From Ianthella basta (taxonomy: Eukaryota > Porifera > Demospongiae > Verongiida > Ianthellidae), in assembly GCA_964019415.1 (NCBI GenBank), contig OZ025878.1, positions 5,955,512-6,019,511 on the forward strand: DNA of 64,000 nucleotides. Direction: 5' to 3'. Below are positions 40,101 to 62,931 of the stretch, piece by piece. Within the stretch, counting starts at the first letter, position 1. The number at the start of each line of letters is the position of its first letter. Under the pieces are notes generated by a model. The model worked only from the letters and a program-made list of their open reading frames with translations, had not been told where the DNA came from and searched no databases. Made by a program: the position numbers and the translations under genes.

Positions 40101-41695
40101 GTCTGTTACTATTTGTGGTAGTGTTACATTATTATTTGCTGTTATATTTGGTAGTGACTGCTGTGTCTGCTGTTATACTTAGTAGCATGTCTGGTGTTCA
40201 CTTATTGCGCATGCGTAGTGTGTTGGCACGTTGTTGCAGTGTTATTTGGAATCATTGCTGACGGTGTTCCCAGTGCGTTGCATGATCGAGTCGCGATCGT
40301 TTGTCTGTGATAGAGAAGACATCACAGTTTTATTCCAGATGATGTGCATATTATTACATGCAAAGGCAACATTTGCATTACCAATGTAGGATAAAGACTC
40401 CACTGGAGAAGATGAAGGCTCTGTTTCTCCGTCTCCTGTGACACAAGCACCTGACATTGAACCACACCTCAAGAGCTTCACTTGCTTCGGTTGGCAGATT
40501 GCCAGTGGAATGGTAAGAGCTGGTCCAGCACTAGGATGATTATGGTGTGTGGTTTGTGGTGTGTGAAGTGTGAAGTGTGAGTTCCTGTGCACAGTGCATA
40601 CATTCTTCATTCTTAATTCATGCAATTCCTGGAACAATGCACAATGCACATATGTGTAAAATTATGTACTAACAATATACTAATGTATAGGAGTATCTGC
40701 TATCAAAAGGAGTCCTCCATCGTGACCTGGCCTGCCGCAACATCTTAGTAGGGGACAACGAGCTACTGAAGATATGTGACTTTGGGCTAGCCAAGGGGAC
40801 CTTGGAATACACTTCAACTCGAAAGACTCGACTGCCAATTCGCTGGATGCCACCTGAGACATTCCTCAATGGAGAGTTTAGCGAGAAATCAGACGTGTGA
40901 GTCTTCAGTCAAGTGCAGCAGGTTTTATAACCACAGTGATATTCATGCAATGTTATATTTTGAACAAAGTCTATGCATATGCTTGTGTTTATAATAAGTA
41001 TGGCCTGGCATGCAGGTGGGCTTATGGCGTCTGCTTGTGGGAAATTTTCAGTTTTGGTAAGTCTACAAAGAACTACTGAAATAATGCATAATTTATATAC
41101 ATTCACATGATAAAAGGGATTTTTCTTCTTGTCAGAATATTTCCAATTGTGACATTATGCAGGTGATTTGCCATACACTGAATTTGGCAACACAGTTATC
41201 ATCTCCAGGGTGATGGCAGGCTACAGACTGGAGTCTCCTGTCGGGTGCCCAGAGCGAATGTAAGCCAACTCCACATATTGACACACTTTTGGCAATAGCA
41301 TTCTGCAAATTGTGCTGGTGGCACATTATCCTGTACAGTAATACATTTACAACAGCGAAATACACAATAGCTACATGGGTATACGTATATACAGTCATAT
41401 ATTCTACTGTAGCTACTCCATTATGAGAGAGTGCTGGAATGGTGACAAAGAGTCGAGGCCCACCTTTCAGGAATTGAAGGAAGAGTTTGATGGTCTCATA
41501 TCTCATGCAGAAAGGTACAAGTATGTTATGCCTTTGGGCAGTGTGGCAGCTGAGGCAGGCCTCACTGCAGATCCGACTGAAGCAGGCCTCACTGCAGATC
41601 CGGCTGAGGCACCTGTTCATGATCAACCCACTTCAAGCAGTGACTGTGAGCCACAAGCACATTTAGAAGCTGCCTCTGAAGACAGCACTGGATGA
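27894..41695 (+). CDS. Gene 3: receptor tyrosine kinase with IgGFc-binding-type and Calx-beta ectodomain
   Basis: Model of 1531 residues. Exons: 27894-27960, 28291-29667, 30208-30342, 31141-31485, 31602-31946, 32026-32220, 32531-32677, 32778-32957, 33322-33540, 33760-33960, 34191-34368, 34542-34590, 34766-34976, 35096-35292, 40390-40512, 40691-40896, 41016-41056, 41163-41259, 41413-41695; all in phase. Order: signal peptide, IgGFc-binding-type domain, about three Calx-beta domains, diverged Cys-containing Calx-beta-like modules, membrane helix (exon at 34191), kinase. Kinase marks: [21 protein letters not shown] (helix C Glu), [20 protein letters not shown], so it should be active. An acidic kinase insert is encoded at 40390. 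The tail has two copies of EAGLTADP. A 4.6-kb gypsy element lies in the intron before 40390 and leaves all splice sites intact. Confidence 0.92.
28052..28120. repeat. (GT)n microsatellite in gene 3 intron 1
   Basis: A perfect GT run between the signal-peptide exon and the IgGFc exon, at the same relative place as in the broken copy and gene 4. Confidence 0.95.
35769..36022 (+). repeat. 5' LTR
   Basis: 254 bp, TG...CA ends, apparently identical to the 3' LTR at 40073-40326. Should contain the element's promoter. Confidence 0.95.
36043..40041 (+). CDS. Gag-Pol polyprotein of the gypsy-type element
   Basis: One uninterrupted frame of 1332 residues with gag and pol fused and no frameshift. Gag region to about residue 200, then two CCHC zinc knuckles (from residues 212 and 232), aspartic protease (DTGA at 307), reverse transcriptase (YLDD at 586-589), RNase H (Asp 735 in LAADASPYG), and integrase with an HHCC zinc-binding region (from about 954) and the D,D35E triad (D1018, D1072, E1108). 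The C-terminus is Pro/Ser-rich. The domain order RT-RNase H-IN defines Ty3/gypsy; no envelope frame follows. All catalytic residues seem present, so the copy may be functional. GC content is higher than in the host gene. Confidence 0.96.
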   Translation: MAVAAIGQVETFDADRESIAAYLERIDLFLAANAIPDDRKVPVFLTLVGGQTYALLRDLLSPVKPSVKTLAQLKETLKKHYEPKKIIMAERFRFHQRRQEPGETVAKFEAELRKLASRCEFGEGLEDALRDRLVCGLREEVHRKRLLAESELTLSKALTIAHSLELAEQNARELRGAVSSSAVHQVSHSRTPYKGPAQCHSSSKPQGHGKECYRCGSTDHLAATCRFIDTICHQCKKRGHLARVCRSAKSRGGHKGARPQGSRTQRLATVEVSEEADLPIMCLGSRRTDPIVVEVGVEGVPVSMEVDTGAAVSIMSLKQQQELFPDGQLQPAGIALHTYTAQRVEVVGSLPVHVVYKDQEKDLSLIIVKNEGPALLGRDWLAHIRLDWALLAYQTRGNLPLEELLHKYEEVFREELGTVKSVQVNLKLKENSQPKFFRPRSVPFAIKDAIGKEIERLESSGVLEKVEFSKWATPIVPVPKKDGSFRLCGDYKVTLNPALEVDQHPLPKPEEIFASLAGGQSFSKLDLSQAYQQLPLDAVSSELVTINTHLGLYRYTRLPFGVASAPAIFQRTMDAVLHGLPRVMCYLDDIILTGSTEAEHLATLATVLERLRSHGFRLKRQKCSFLQPSVEYLGHVVDAQGLHTTRGKQQAMADAPTPTNLTELRSFLGLVNYYGRFISNLATRLQPLTQLLHKGESWKWTVECETAFRDIKAVLSSSQVLAHYDPSLPLSLAADASPYGVGAVISQQYSDGSERPIAYASRTLTASEKNYPQIEKEALALVFGVKRFHQYLYGRKFCLITDHKPLTTILASDQAIPSLSAARLQRWAILLSAYRYDIRFRRTQDHANADGLSRLPVSVPPGEEFSSVAACFNLAQINSLPVTAGAVATATRQDPLLSKVLLYLRQGWPASVPAELQLFSSRRLELTVESQCLLWGIRVVVPQKLRASVLKELHSDHGGMVRMKSVARSYFWWPGLDKDVEGIVKSCQSCQAVKSAPSSAPLHPWVWPEHPWQRVHIDFAGPFKGRMFFLLIDAHSKWPEIHEMPSTTADRTIAVLRHIFAAYGLPQQVVSDNGPQFTSGEFMDFLQSNGVKHVRTAPYHPSSNGAVERLVQTFKQSMKAGEGDGRPLQHQLQSFLMSYRSTPHATTGVSPASLFLGRPIRTRFDLLRPNLGERVCVSQGKQKSHHDRKGTLREVAVGARVMVRDGRDAFRWVPGTILERRGPVSYVVELDSGVVGRKHVDHIRAWEEQDSDLQSATQTPTPEPIDVLPPVSLPEETVVAGTDSSVESVSPSQENPVSSSGLPPQPSAEDTRRPPQVRRSTRVRRPVDRFTF
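40073..40326 (+). repeat. 3' LTR
   Basis: 254 bp, directly after the polypurine tract; matches the 5' LTR along its whole length by eye. Confidence 0.95.
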
Positions 41696-44589
41696 CTAGC
41701 ATCTAACCTGCTGCTACATCTCAGCAATACTATTCATCCGCATCATTTCATTAGAACATAAATAGCTCGGTGCATTCATGACTCATTTACAGCCAATTTA
41801 TTCTATATCATTTCACATCTACGATACATTTGGCCAATATAGGAACACACTTTGGATGCACTGGCAGTTATAACCTCACTTTTCTGTAATCGACACTTGT
41901 GTAATTATGGATTACATGTAGTTATCTAATTATACAGTGCAAAATCTATAATTATAACATGGGATGCCACACTGTAGTAATGTTTCCACCACCATTGAGT
42001 GTTGCATTAGCTTGCTGAAGGAATGTGACTCTTCATTATTATTAGGCTGACTATTCCATTTGTCTGTTGCTATTTTTAAGAGACACCACAGTAACCGTAC
42101 ATGTGGCACAGGTACAGTCAATCCTGCATGACCAAGGCCTTGCCTACTCTGCGCTTCAGGGGAGCATGGAGTGCATAACAATTGGTACATAGTGCTATAA
42201 GGTAATTTAGGAAGCAAAATTTAATGACTAAACGTCTTTGAATCCACAGACATGGGTAACAGGCTGACAAAGAATAACCAATAGCCTTCTGCAACTATTG
42301 CTAGTGGCACATGCAGTGATACACTTTATACCGGTATATGTGCCACTAGATCAATGCATGGCATAAATTGCTCCATGGCTGGTACTGTACTGGGCATAGT
42401 CATGTGCAGAATGACATCGGTGAATTATATAATGATGCTTTGCAAGAAGTGGCATATTGAGGAAGTGGCACATTGTGTTCATGACTATTCCTACAGGCAC
42501 CCAGTAACCAAACAAAGAAGAGTACAAAACAGAAAAGAGACAAAAGTAGAAAGCAAAAAATGTGAATCAATCCTATTTGTAATCTTGAGTCATTTGTACA
42601 GTATATAGATTAAATTGCGATTATGTAAGCATACAAAATATAGCAGAGATGACAACAATGGGAGCAGGGTTAGATCAAGCACATGCCAATAAGTAAAAGA
42701 CAGTTAAGAAGATCTTCACACTTTGCCAATTTGGCCCTGAAGTCAGTGTCAGGTGGTTCAGCTGAGAGGAAGAGGAAGACCAAACATAACATGATCATTA
42801 TGTGTATACCATGATGACAATGAAGAAATGCCGTTGTCAGTGATATCAAGGTATGGAAATATATCGTTATTATGGTGCCTATAATTACTATGGGCTATCT
42901 ATGGGCAGGAATATTATGTCTATCATACCATATGTAGCGCATATTGTGACACTGATATACATAACATGCATGGCAACAGTCCCAAAAGGTACTATACTTT
43001 TCACACTCTGTCTTGCAGAACCCACAGCAATGGTTTAAAGGATATTTCCACCAGAAAGTGCTTCATGTGCAGAGCTCCTTCGTTCCTCTATAAGGAGTGC
43101 TTTGTGCATATACTGAGACAGCCCTATAGGACCTTAAGAATTCTGCCCTTACCATGCTTGGAGTCGTTCCATACCAGCTATGCCTCCTTCTCCCAGCTGT
43201 ACTGACCATGTCTGGTGCAGATACAGGACCTGCCAGTGAGCTGTGGGAAATGCCTTGGTGTTATCTTGTATACCTATTTACCCAAGGAATGAAATGACAT
43301 GCTGTTGTGAGTAAAACATGTGTGCATCTTTGATGCCTAAAATGGGCCCTGTGTAGCCAACTGAACTCCAATCCAATCTGTCTACTGCATAAGTACACAA
43401 ATGGGTATACTAAATTTTCATTCCATATAATAACATACAGTAAGGCATGCACTGTTCTCATAGTCCAACACCACTGCTATCAATGGTCCTCCTCATCTTT
43501 GACCACATCGCGTTAGCACTCTAGACAAAGGAAGAATGACTTCCCAGCTGACGCACTCTGATCTTAGATCTCAATTTGCACTGTTGGCAAGGGGCTTAAA
43601 CTGCTTGGGTATTACGGTTACCAAAGAGAGGCCAGTTCATCGGAGAGAAGCCTTGTGTCTAGTGACATTTGACAATCATTTCGCAATTTACTGTAGCTAA
43701 GCAGCACCAATTATTTGAATGCAATGCCATGGCTCTCACTTCAAAGGTAGTACCATTTTTCACAAGAGGGAGCTCAACAGTTCCAATTATACTAAAATGT
43801 GATTACCAGCAATGTTGTTTTTGATTTGAAAATTGTTCCTAATTCTCGGAACTATACTGTTTGAATGCAATAGCTTATTGTACATAGTTTGCGTATCTGT
43901 TACTGTGACTGTAGTACGCGCTCTAGTAGGGAGGGTTCCATCACGGACTGGACTCGTGAACAACAATAATATTCGGCAACTCAACCGTACAGAATAATAG
44001 GACAATAAGCACATGTAGTCACATACATAGTAACAGTTAATATATTACACCAACCATAATGGGTATATAGCCATGCTAAGTACAGTAACATAGTACTAAA
44101 GATGAACACACACAGAACAAGCAACTAAACACTAAGACTGTCACAGCGCTAGCAGTACCGTAAGTCATTCGAATACCACAGTGACCAGTGTACCAGGAGA
44201 TCGGTGTCTAGTAACTGTTGCTATTAGCTTGAAGTGGTCAACAAATCCCTTTAATGAATGTTCTGTACTGTAAGCGGCAATATTACTGCCAATTATCAGT
44301 GAGGATGCGTGCACGTGCATGAGTGTAGTGTTAGGCATTTCAACAGTCAGTCATTTGCACTTACACAGATAGTTGTGCCCATTTGCAAGCTGCAACCGAT
44401 TCCAACTTTGGCTGGTCAGTGCTGGTGCCCTGACATTCAGCAACTGTGCTAGCTGGTGGTGTTTTTCCTTCCATCAACTAGCACAAACACTCTGCATACA
44501 CATGTGGTGATCACCCTTTGTATTGTGTACAGATCCTTGGTTTAAACAGCTAGTGCAAGTAACAATATACTGTAACTATATATATACAC
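41696..44589. other. 3' flank of gene 3 and intergenic region
   Basis: 41920-42310 is the second copy of the duplicated flank at 25490-25880. The rest, to 44589, shows no exon-like frame; one GGT-rich minisatellite-type unit lies near 44440-44510. No signal-peptide exon for gene 4 was found here. Confidence 0.5.
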
Positions 44590-44669
44590 ATACCGATACC
44601 AAGGAAACCATGTTTCTCAGGCCTATATATATAACTCCTGATTGGACATGGTTTTCATGGTAACGGTAT
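44590..44669. repeat. Short imperfect inverted repeat
   Basis: Arms 44590-44613 ('ataccgataccaaggaaacc' start) and 44646-44669 pair with a few mismatches around a 32-base AT-rich loop. MITE-like fragment. Confidence 0.5.
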
Positions 44670-45448
44670 ATATATCATATAATAGATAGATTAGTGGGAT
44701 GTTTTGCAACTTGCTCTGTATATCATTGTATGTATGCAGTATATTTGTGCCGTTACAAATGGTTGCAGCATTAATGATAAGATTTTACAAAGTCATAAGA
44801 TGTAAAGCAAGTGCAAATGTCATGCTATGCATTCATTTTCACTTGTTCCAGGAATACTGAACACCTAAGCACATTTTATTATATTGTATACCACAGCAGT
44901 AGTATGTGTACAGTTCATGCATGCATGTACATTGCAACTAGTGGAGATGGTCTATGTATATATCATGGTTATGCAAATGAAAGACAATGTTGTGAACTAC
45001 ACATGAGTAAGAGAGGGGAAAGGAAAATTTTAGTGAACCAGACCAGAGTCAGCAACCTCCAGATCTTTAGCCGACCCTTTGGCAGCTGAACCACTGGTCA
45101 CTGTCAGCAGCCATTGATCCATTCCCTCCTTAAGTACCAAAGTATGTGTGCTCTATCCGGAGCCACCTTTGAAACTCCAGCACAGAGCATCTATTAATCA
45201 GTGCATTATTAAAACTTTGATGTAATGTTCATTGTACTTCATCATTGTAGAACATCACTGCAGAGAAATTGGAATGCAGTGACACATGAACCATCACTAT
45301 ACAGTAACATAGAGAGCTCACAAACTATCTATTAATCAATCCTTGCATATTACCTTCACCACATATGTGTAACAACTGTCACCATGTACCGAATTGCTTA
45401 CATAATTTCTGTCATCATACACCATGCAAATTGTGGTCACCATGTATT

Positions 45449-45558
45449 CACCTTAGGACCATACTACACACTACTCAAGTGTACTCACCTAAGGGCCATA
45501 CTACACACTGCTCCAGTGTACTCACCTAAGGGCCATACTACACACTACTCATTTGTAC
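45449..45558. repeat. 37-bp tandem repeat, three copies
   Basis: Units begin at 45449, 45486 and 45523 and share 'ggccatactacacact', with one to three differences between copies. Confidence 0.85.
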
Positions 45559-45611
45559 AAGCACATCCAGTGGAGCTGGATTTCGTGGATGCATGCATTC
45601 AGCCTTGTACA

Positions 45612-46140
45612 TGAATTAGCATCTCTGCTGGCAAGAAGACTCTCAATGAGCCTCAGTAGGAATTGTCCGAGCTGGGCATTGTTCTTTTTATCACTGTGGA
45701 ATATCAACTATTTGCTTCCGTTGTTGCTGTCCCTTCAGTTAGCTAGTGCAAAAAGGCCCGCTCGAACTGCCAGTTCAAGAGACATGAAAGGGACTAGCGA
45801 AGCACCCTCTCTCTGTTGTTAGAGCACTCATTGTCGTCTTTCAGAAGCGAATTAAAGATGGCTAGCAGGCTAGGCTTTCACTTACAGAGCGGTGAGGTCA
45901 CACTTGAGCAGAATTGAAGACAAACTTTTAAAATTTACGAACGCAGTAGACCACACTGGACAGGATACCTCTAAAAGTGTGAGGAAGAAGTTTGAGTGCT
46001 TGCGATTCTTGCTAGCATACATTATTGCACACTAGCGTTCTTTAACTTTCATAAAGAACGGCCATATAGCATGCTGCAGGATTATGCAATATAAAGTACT
46101 CAAAATTACTTTGATCTGCACACGCAAGTCACTATGTTAT
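45612..46140 (+). mobile_element. Partial copy of the TIR element at 59893-61214 (inverted relative to it)
   Basis: Shares, in reverse complement, the blocks 'gcaagaagactctcaatg', 'ggactagcgaagcaccct', 'actgccagttcaagag' and 'tttgagtactttata' with 59893-60480, and ends with the same 'cgcaagtcact' terminus. A non-autonomous DNA transposon copy upstream of gene 4. Confidence 0.7.
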
Positions 46141-46143
46141 AAC

Positions 46144-46257
46144 TATAGTACGCTAAGCCGGCCTATATGCTTTTTATTTCACGAGGCACGATGGCGCGAA
46201 GTGCCCGCGGGCGAGTGATCGAAATAAAAAGCATGTAGTCTGGCTTAGCGTACTATA
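46144..46257. repeat. Hairpin element
   Basis: Nearly perfect inverted repeat: 'tatagtacgctaagcc' ... 'gctttttatttc' and their complements surround a GC-rich centre 'cgaggcacgatggcgcgaag'. The GC-rich centre resembles that at 62850-62875. Confidence 0.75.
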
Positions 46258-46435
46258 ATTGGCTTATTGTCATGTCTTTTGTTGTGTGTTTGTGTGTGTT
46301 TAGTTGTGTGCTTGTGTGTGTGTGTGTTTGGTTGTGTGTTTGTGTGTGTGCGTTTTATTGTGTGTTTGTGTGTGTCTGTGTTTCGTTGTGTGTTTGTGTG
46401 TGTGTGCGTGCACACGCATGCGTGTGTGTTTTGTT

Positions 46436-46535
<100 letters not shown>

Positions 46536-46648
46536 ATGCACAGACGTTGGGTTCAGTAGTCAAAGTCCCATGCACCATAAATTTCCATAAACTGCAATGC
46601 ATTCAATAACTCCTTCCTGCATACTCTTGCCTTCTTCTGTGCAATCAG

Positions 46649-59259
<12,611 letters not shown>

Positions 59260-59892
59260 GTGAGAAAGAGCATCTACATGCATGGTGCCAGTGCATTCAC
59301 TGTTCATAACACTGGTACTCTCTACCGAAAACACCAACCTATAATACCTTACAATGCACATGTAGATTTGTCATATATTATGTACACACACACATGCTCT
59401 ACACTGTACATAGAGTACTGTATACTCCATACATACACTCAAGTGCTTACATAATTTTACTACACACATACACACACGCTCATAGTTATGTACGTAATGG
59501 TACTACACACATACACATACGTGCACCTATGTATGGATGTATGTATGAATGAATATACCAGCACCCACATCTTCCTACACTGTTATAGTATCAGTCAGTG
59601 TACTGATGGCTCAAACTGGACTGTTCCACATCATTTACTATGTCACTCCATGCAGTTGAAATTGCCAGGAACCATTACACTGATGGTGCTTTCTCTTACA
59701 GTGAGTTGGAGAAGGAATGTATGCAATCTGTGTAGGTTGAAATATAGCTATATACATTCAAGCGAGGCTGGTTGCATTTTAATGTATGCCCTAGTATATT
59801 TTGGGGGCACTGAAGGCACCCCTATATTGTTTTCACTTTTAGGTGTTCGTATGGCTTCATGTTCGTATATATGTTTGTATATATAGTATAAT
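59260..59892 (+). other. Region after the last recognised gene 4 exon
   Basis: A further Cys-containing exon may lie around 59606-59735 (frame with QCTDGSNW and NVCNLC), but no acceptor gives the phase needed after 59259, so it is not called. Otherwise low-complexity CA-rich sequence. Confidence 0.3.
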
Positions 59893-61214
59893 ATATAGAG
59901 TGACTTGCGTGGGCGGATCAAAGGAATTTTGAGTACTTTATACTGCATAATCTTGCAGCATGCTTTATGGAAGTTAAAGAACGCTAGGAGTGCCATAAAG
60001 AACTGGAGCAAGAAACGCAAGCACTCAAACTTCCTCCTTACGCTATTCGGGGTGGATTCTGTCCAGTGTGGTCTGACTGAGATCGCGAATTACAAAAGTT
60101 CCTTTTCATTTCTGCCGAAGTGCGACCTTGCCACTCCGTAAGTTAAAGCCTAGCCTGCTACCCATTCTTCGCTTCTGAAAGGCGGCAACAAGTGCTCTAA
60201 TGGCAGAGAAAGGGTGCTTCGCTAGTCCTTTTTGCGGCTCTTGAACTGGCAGTCCGAGCAGGCATCTGCGCACTAGCTAGCTAGCTAGCCAAAGGGATAG
60301 TAACAACAGCAGCAAATAGTTGTTCTTCTGCGATGATAAAAGAACATAGCGCAGCTTAGACTTGCTCTATTAAGGCGCATTGAGAGTCTTCTTGCAAGCG
60401 AAGGAGCGCTTTCGCCCACTACTGCTACAGCTACTCGCTTCGCTCTATACCTTCCTTCTGACCAGAATGCGAGGCAAGTTTGAATGGAGTCAACCAATCG
60501 GATTACAGATGACGCAATAGAATCAACCCAATGCGGATTCGAGAAAAGGTCCAATTTCGCGCAATATGTAAACAATAGCTACGGGCGAAAACAGTCGCAG
60601 GGGGGACATTTCAGTGAAATTTGGCTTTTGGCATCATATATATCCATGGTACAGTCCCTACCTTCTGGCCAAGTTTGAAGCCTATAGTCCGTCTCTGAAG
60701 CTCAAACGAAGACTGCAAAATTACACGGTTGGCCGTCATGCACGCGACGTATACGGATGATTCAAATGAGCGTGAAAAGCTACGCACATTATTTATGGCA
60801 ACTAGGTCCTGCTGAAGTCAATATACGTATACTAATTTATCTTTTTCCACGAACTTGGAGACTTTGTTGTGCCGAAGATGAGGCAGATACGCTTCCCACG
60901 ACGACCACCCCAACATATCGCCATTTTGGCTATAACTGAAAGTGTTTAAATGCCGTTTTCCCTATTCCGTACCGAGCGTAAGTCCGTACTTCGGGAGAGC
61001 GTATCTCGGGAACGGGAGCAGATATCGAAGCACAACAATGAGTAATAGACAGCGCAACCGTTCCGCTTTAACAAGGTTTCACTCACTCAAAATCGATTAA
61101 CTATACGAAACTGGACATTTTCTAAAATCAGCTCACAAATATGGCTTGCAGATGACGCAATTGGAAAATGGAAGACTGAAGGCCAACCGTTCGCCCGCGC
61201 AAGTCACTCTATAT
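59893..61214. mobile_element. Non-autonomous DNA transposon with ~24-bp TIRs
   Basis: Starts 'atatagagtgacttgcgtgg' and ends with the inverted copy 'cgcgcaagtcactctatat', 1.32 kb apart, with one or two mismatches. No transposase domain is recognisable. A partial inverted relative lies at 45612-46140. The target duplication is unclear. Confidence 0.7.
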
Positions 61215-61217
61215 CAT

Positions 61218-61332
61218 TTAAAGTGGGCTAGGAGTGCTTTACGTGATTTATGGCACTCGGTGTGGGGGTCTCGTTGCAACTCGATTCCCACACCTCGAGC
61301 CATAAACCGCGTAAAGCACTAGCCCGCTTTAA
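61218..61332. repeat. Hairpin element next to the TIR transposon
   Basis: Inverted repeat: 'aaagtgggctaggagtgctt' pairs with 'aagcactagcccgcttt', and 'atttatggc...gtgtggg' with 'cccacac...gccataaa'. The loop is about 20 bases. Starts three bases after the TIR element. Confidence 0.75.
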
Positions 61333-61744
61333 GTAACATAATTATACTAGCAGGGCGCCCGCCTACGGCGGGCTTCTGCTATGGCGAGTCGCACAACAGC
61401 GAGTCAGCCCCAGCCAGTTTTGACGTATGTGAGCTGGTAGCAACGGAAGGTAGTTGCTATAACGACGGCCGAGTTTAAAGTCGATCGTTGAACGGCAGCG
61501 AATCAAACCATCTGACAACCAGAAGTCAAGGGAGCGATAATTAATAAAATGGCCGTCAGCCGCGAACGAAAAACCAGAAATAGAAGGATATCTCTTCAAG
61601 AACTGCAAGCCGGGCGATTTCAACCCATGGAGGACACTCGCGGAGCCTCACTTTATAATCCCTGAGAGTTTGGTGGCGTTCTGCGCAGTAGGTTTTGCCC
61701 GAATCGCAAACGAACAGACAAACAAACAAACGAACTGAATCTAA

Positions 61745-62425
61745 TACCGTATGGCCGGAAATTTTGGCGGGGAATTTATTTTGGCGGATTCGCGGTTTTG
61801 AGAGTAATCCGCCAATATTTCTTCCGCCCAATCATATAGTTTTCCCGCTTAACAAACCTGATTGTGCCAGGCCTATAGATTTATTGTCAGCATGGAGTTC
61901 AGAACTGACAGCAGCGCGAGGACACCACGTTTTCAAAGAGTTTTGCAAACCGGAGGTGGAAGAACAGAGCGAGGAAGCTGAAGGCAATCCGAACAGCGTC
62001 GTATATGTGGTCGCTGTGAAGACTGACATTGAGATCACTGTCGGTAACTTACTGCGGCAGATTTCGGCAGCCTGTTCTCTGTTTCTGCGTTGGAGCGGTA
62101 CGATTGTGTGTGAGGTCACAGGCTTGGGGCAAGCGTCAGCAGATGTACCAAAAGGGAGCTTGAAAGCCTTTGTACGTTGCAGCATTCGTGGTAAAAGCTA
62201 AGGATTAGAACGAAAATAACCCAATGATGGTCAAACAACAGCGCGTGTACTCCTCAGAGACTCTTCAGCAATCTAGCTCGAGATCTGTTCGTCTGGATTA
62301 GCGTTATTGCTATGAATATCATTATGGCACAAGCTTTGCCAAACCACCAAAGTAAATTCCGCCAAATACAGAAATTTCACCAATCCGCCAAAAAAATTTC
62401 CGCCAAAATTTCCGGTCATACGGTA
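61745..62425. mobile_element. Nested element with ~27-bp TIRs and a HIRAN-like coding remnant
   Basis: TIRs: 'taccgtatggccggaaattt' and, at the other end, 'aaatttccggtcatacggta', with more GGCGGA motifs inside. A plus-strand frame through this element, ending at a stop at 62201, has VVYVVAVKTDIEITVGNLLR, FLRWSGTIVCEVTG and VPKGSLKAF. This order resembles the HIRAN-like domain I recall as recurring in sponge and cnidarian mobile elements (AVAV..VGHLPR..., then I.C.VTG and GGLEVPC). Likely a non-autonomous or fragmentary copy; the family assignment is from memory. Confidence 0.55.
61854..62201 (+). pseudogene. HIRAN-like remnant inside the nested element
   Basis: Open frame of about 115 residues from the region after the left TIR to a stop at 62201. 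Hydrophobic pattern and the 'TVGNLLRQIS' and 'CEVTG' strings suggest a small HIRAN-type nucleic-acid-binding fold. Key residues (Gly-His-Leu after Val) read GNL here, so it is probably decayed. No full transposase partner is present. Confidence 0.35.
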
Positions 62426-62800
62426 TATAAAGCCAAAATTGTCTGTGTGTGTGCATGTGTGTGTGTGTGTTAGCGATACACGCGTGCGTTTCTTGCTTCG
62501 TCGCCCTCAAAATCGCTGTGGTTGCTGGGGGCATTGGATGTCAGGTTTTAGCGGGGTTGACATCGCCCGTCTTGCGGTTCGCAGAGAGTTATCAGTCTAT
62601 TTCCGTTTTTTCCTTCGCAGACAATGGCTATTTTCTAATTATCATTCCCACCGACTCCTGCTTTCTACCAGACTTGATTCGCCATCGTCCCACGTTCAAA
62701 TTTAAACTTATAATCATAAATTTTGAGCAGTAGCAGTAGCATGATTGCTGAGGGCATCGGGCGCCATAGCTCGCCGAAGGCGGGCCACTCTGCTAGTTAT

Positions 62801-62931
62801 ATGTAATAGGTAAATGCTGATCAAGAGATGTCTCTGAGATTTAGAGCACGAGGCACGAGGGCGCGAAGCGCCCGAGTGCCGAGTGGTCTAAATCTTCAGA
62901 AACACCGATTGGTCAGCATTTAAGTGTTATA
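62801..62931. repeat. MITE-type hairpin end of the terminal repeat
   Basis: 'taaatgctgatcaagagatg' and its relative 'accgattggtcagcattta' are inverted copies around a GC-rich loop ('cgaggcacgagggcgcgaag'). The same right arm is present at 20455-20515. Confidence 0.7.

Larger units (their letters stand above)
35764..40331 (+). mobile_element. Ty3/gypsy-type LTR retrotransposon, apparently intact
   Basis: Two 254-bp LTRs (35769-36022 and 40073-40326) start TGTACTG and end ATCACA; I see no difference between them. A 5-bp target duplication GTTTT flanks the element (35764-35768 and 40327-40331). A primer-binding-site-like TGGCGACGAAGG follows the 5' LTR at 36025, and a polypurine tract 'aagaggggaggag' precedes the 3' LTR. 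Same orientation as gene 3, within the intron between kinase exons 35292 and 40390. Identical LTRs imply recent insertion. Confidence 0.96.
61342..62800. mobile_element. Foldback/TIR element carrying a nested element
   Basis: Ends 'ttatactagcagggcgcccg' and 'ggcgggccactctgctagtt' are inverted relatives, each with an internal 'cgccttcggcg'-type hairpin. The arms (about 61342-61650 and 62490-62800) are similar when one is reversed: both encode a YxSISxFSFA-like string on opposite strands. A separate element (61745-62425) sits between them. Confidence 0.65.

Noticed and set aside
42354..42608. Lys/Arg-rich 84-residue frame after gene 3
   Set aside because: No splice partners, no similarity to the array and low-complexity A-rich sequence.
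45025..45115. tRNA-like minus-strand stretch near 'gttcagctgccaaagggtcg'
   Set aside because: It suggests a tRNA-derived SINE head, but the B box is poor and no cloverleaf could be drawn.
45449..45558. Three 37-bp repeats as a CRISPR-like array
   Set aside because: The units are directly adjacent with no spacers, and the context is clearly eukaryotic.
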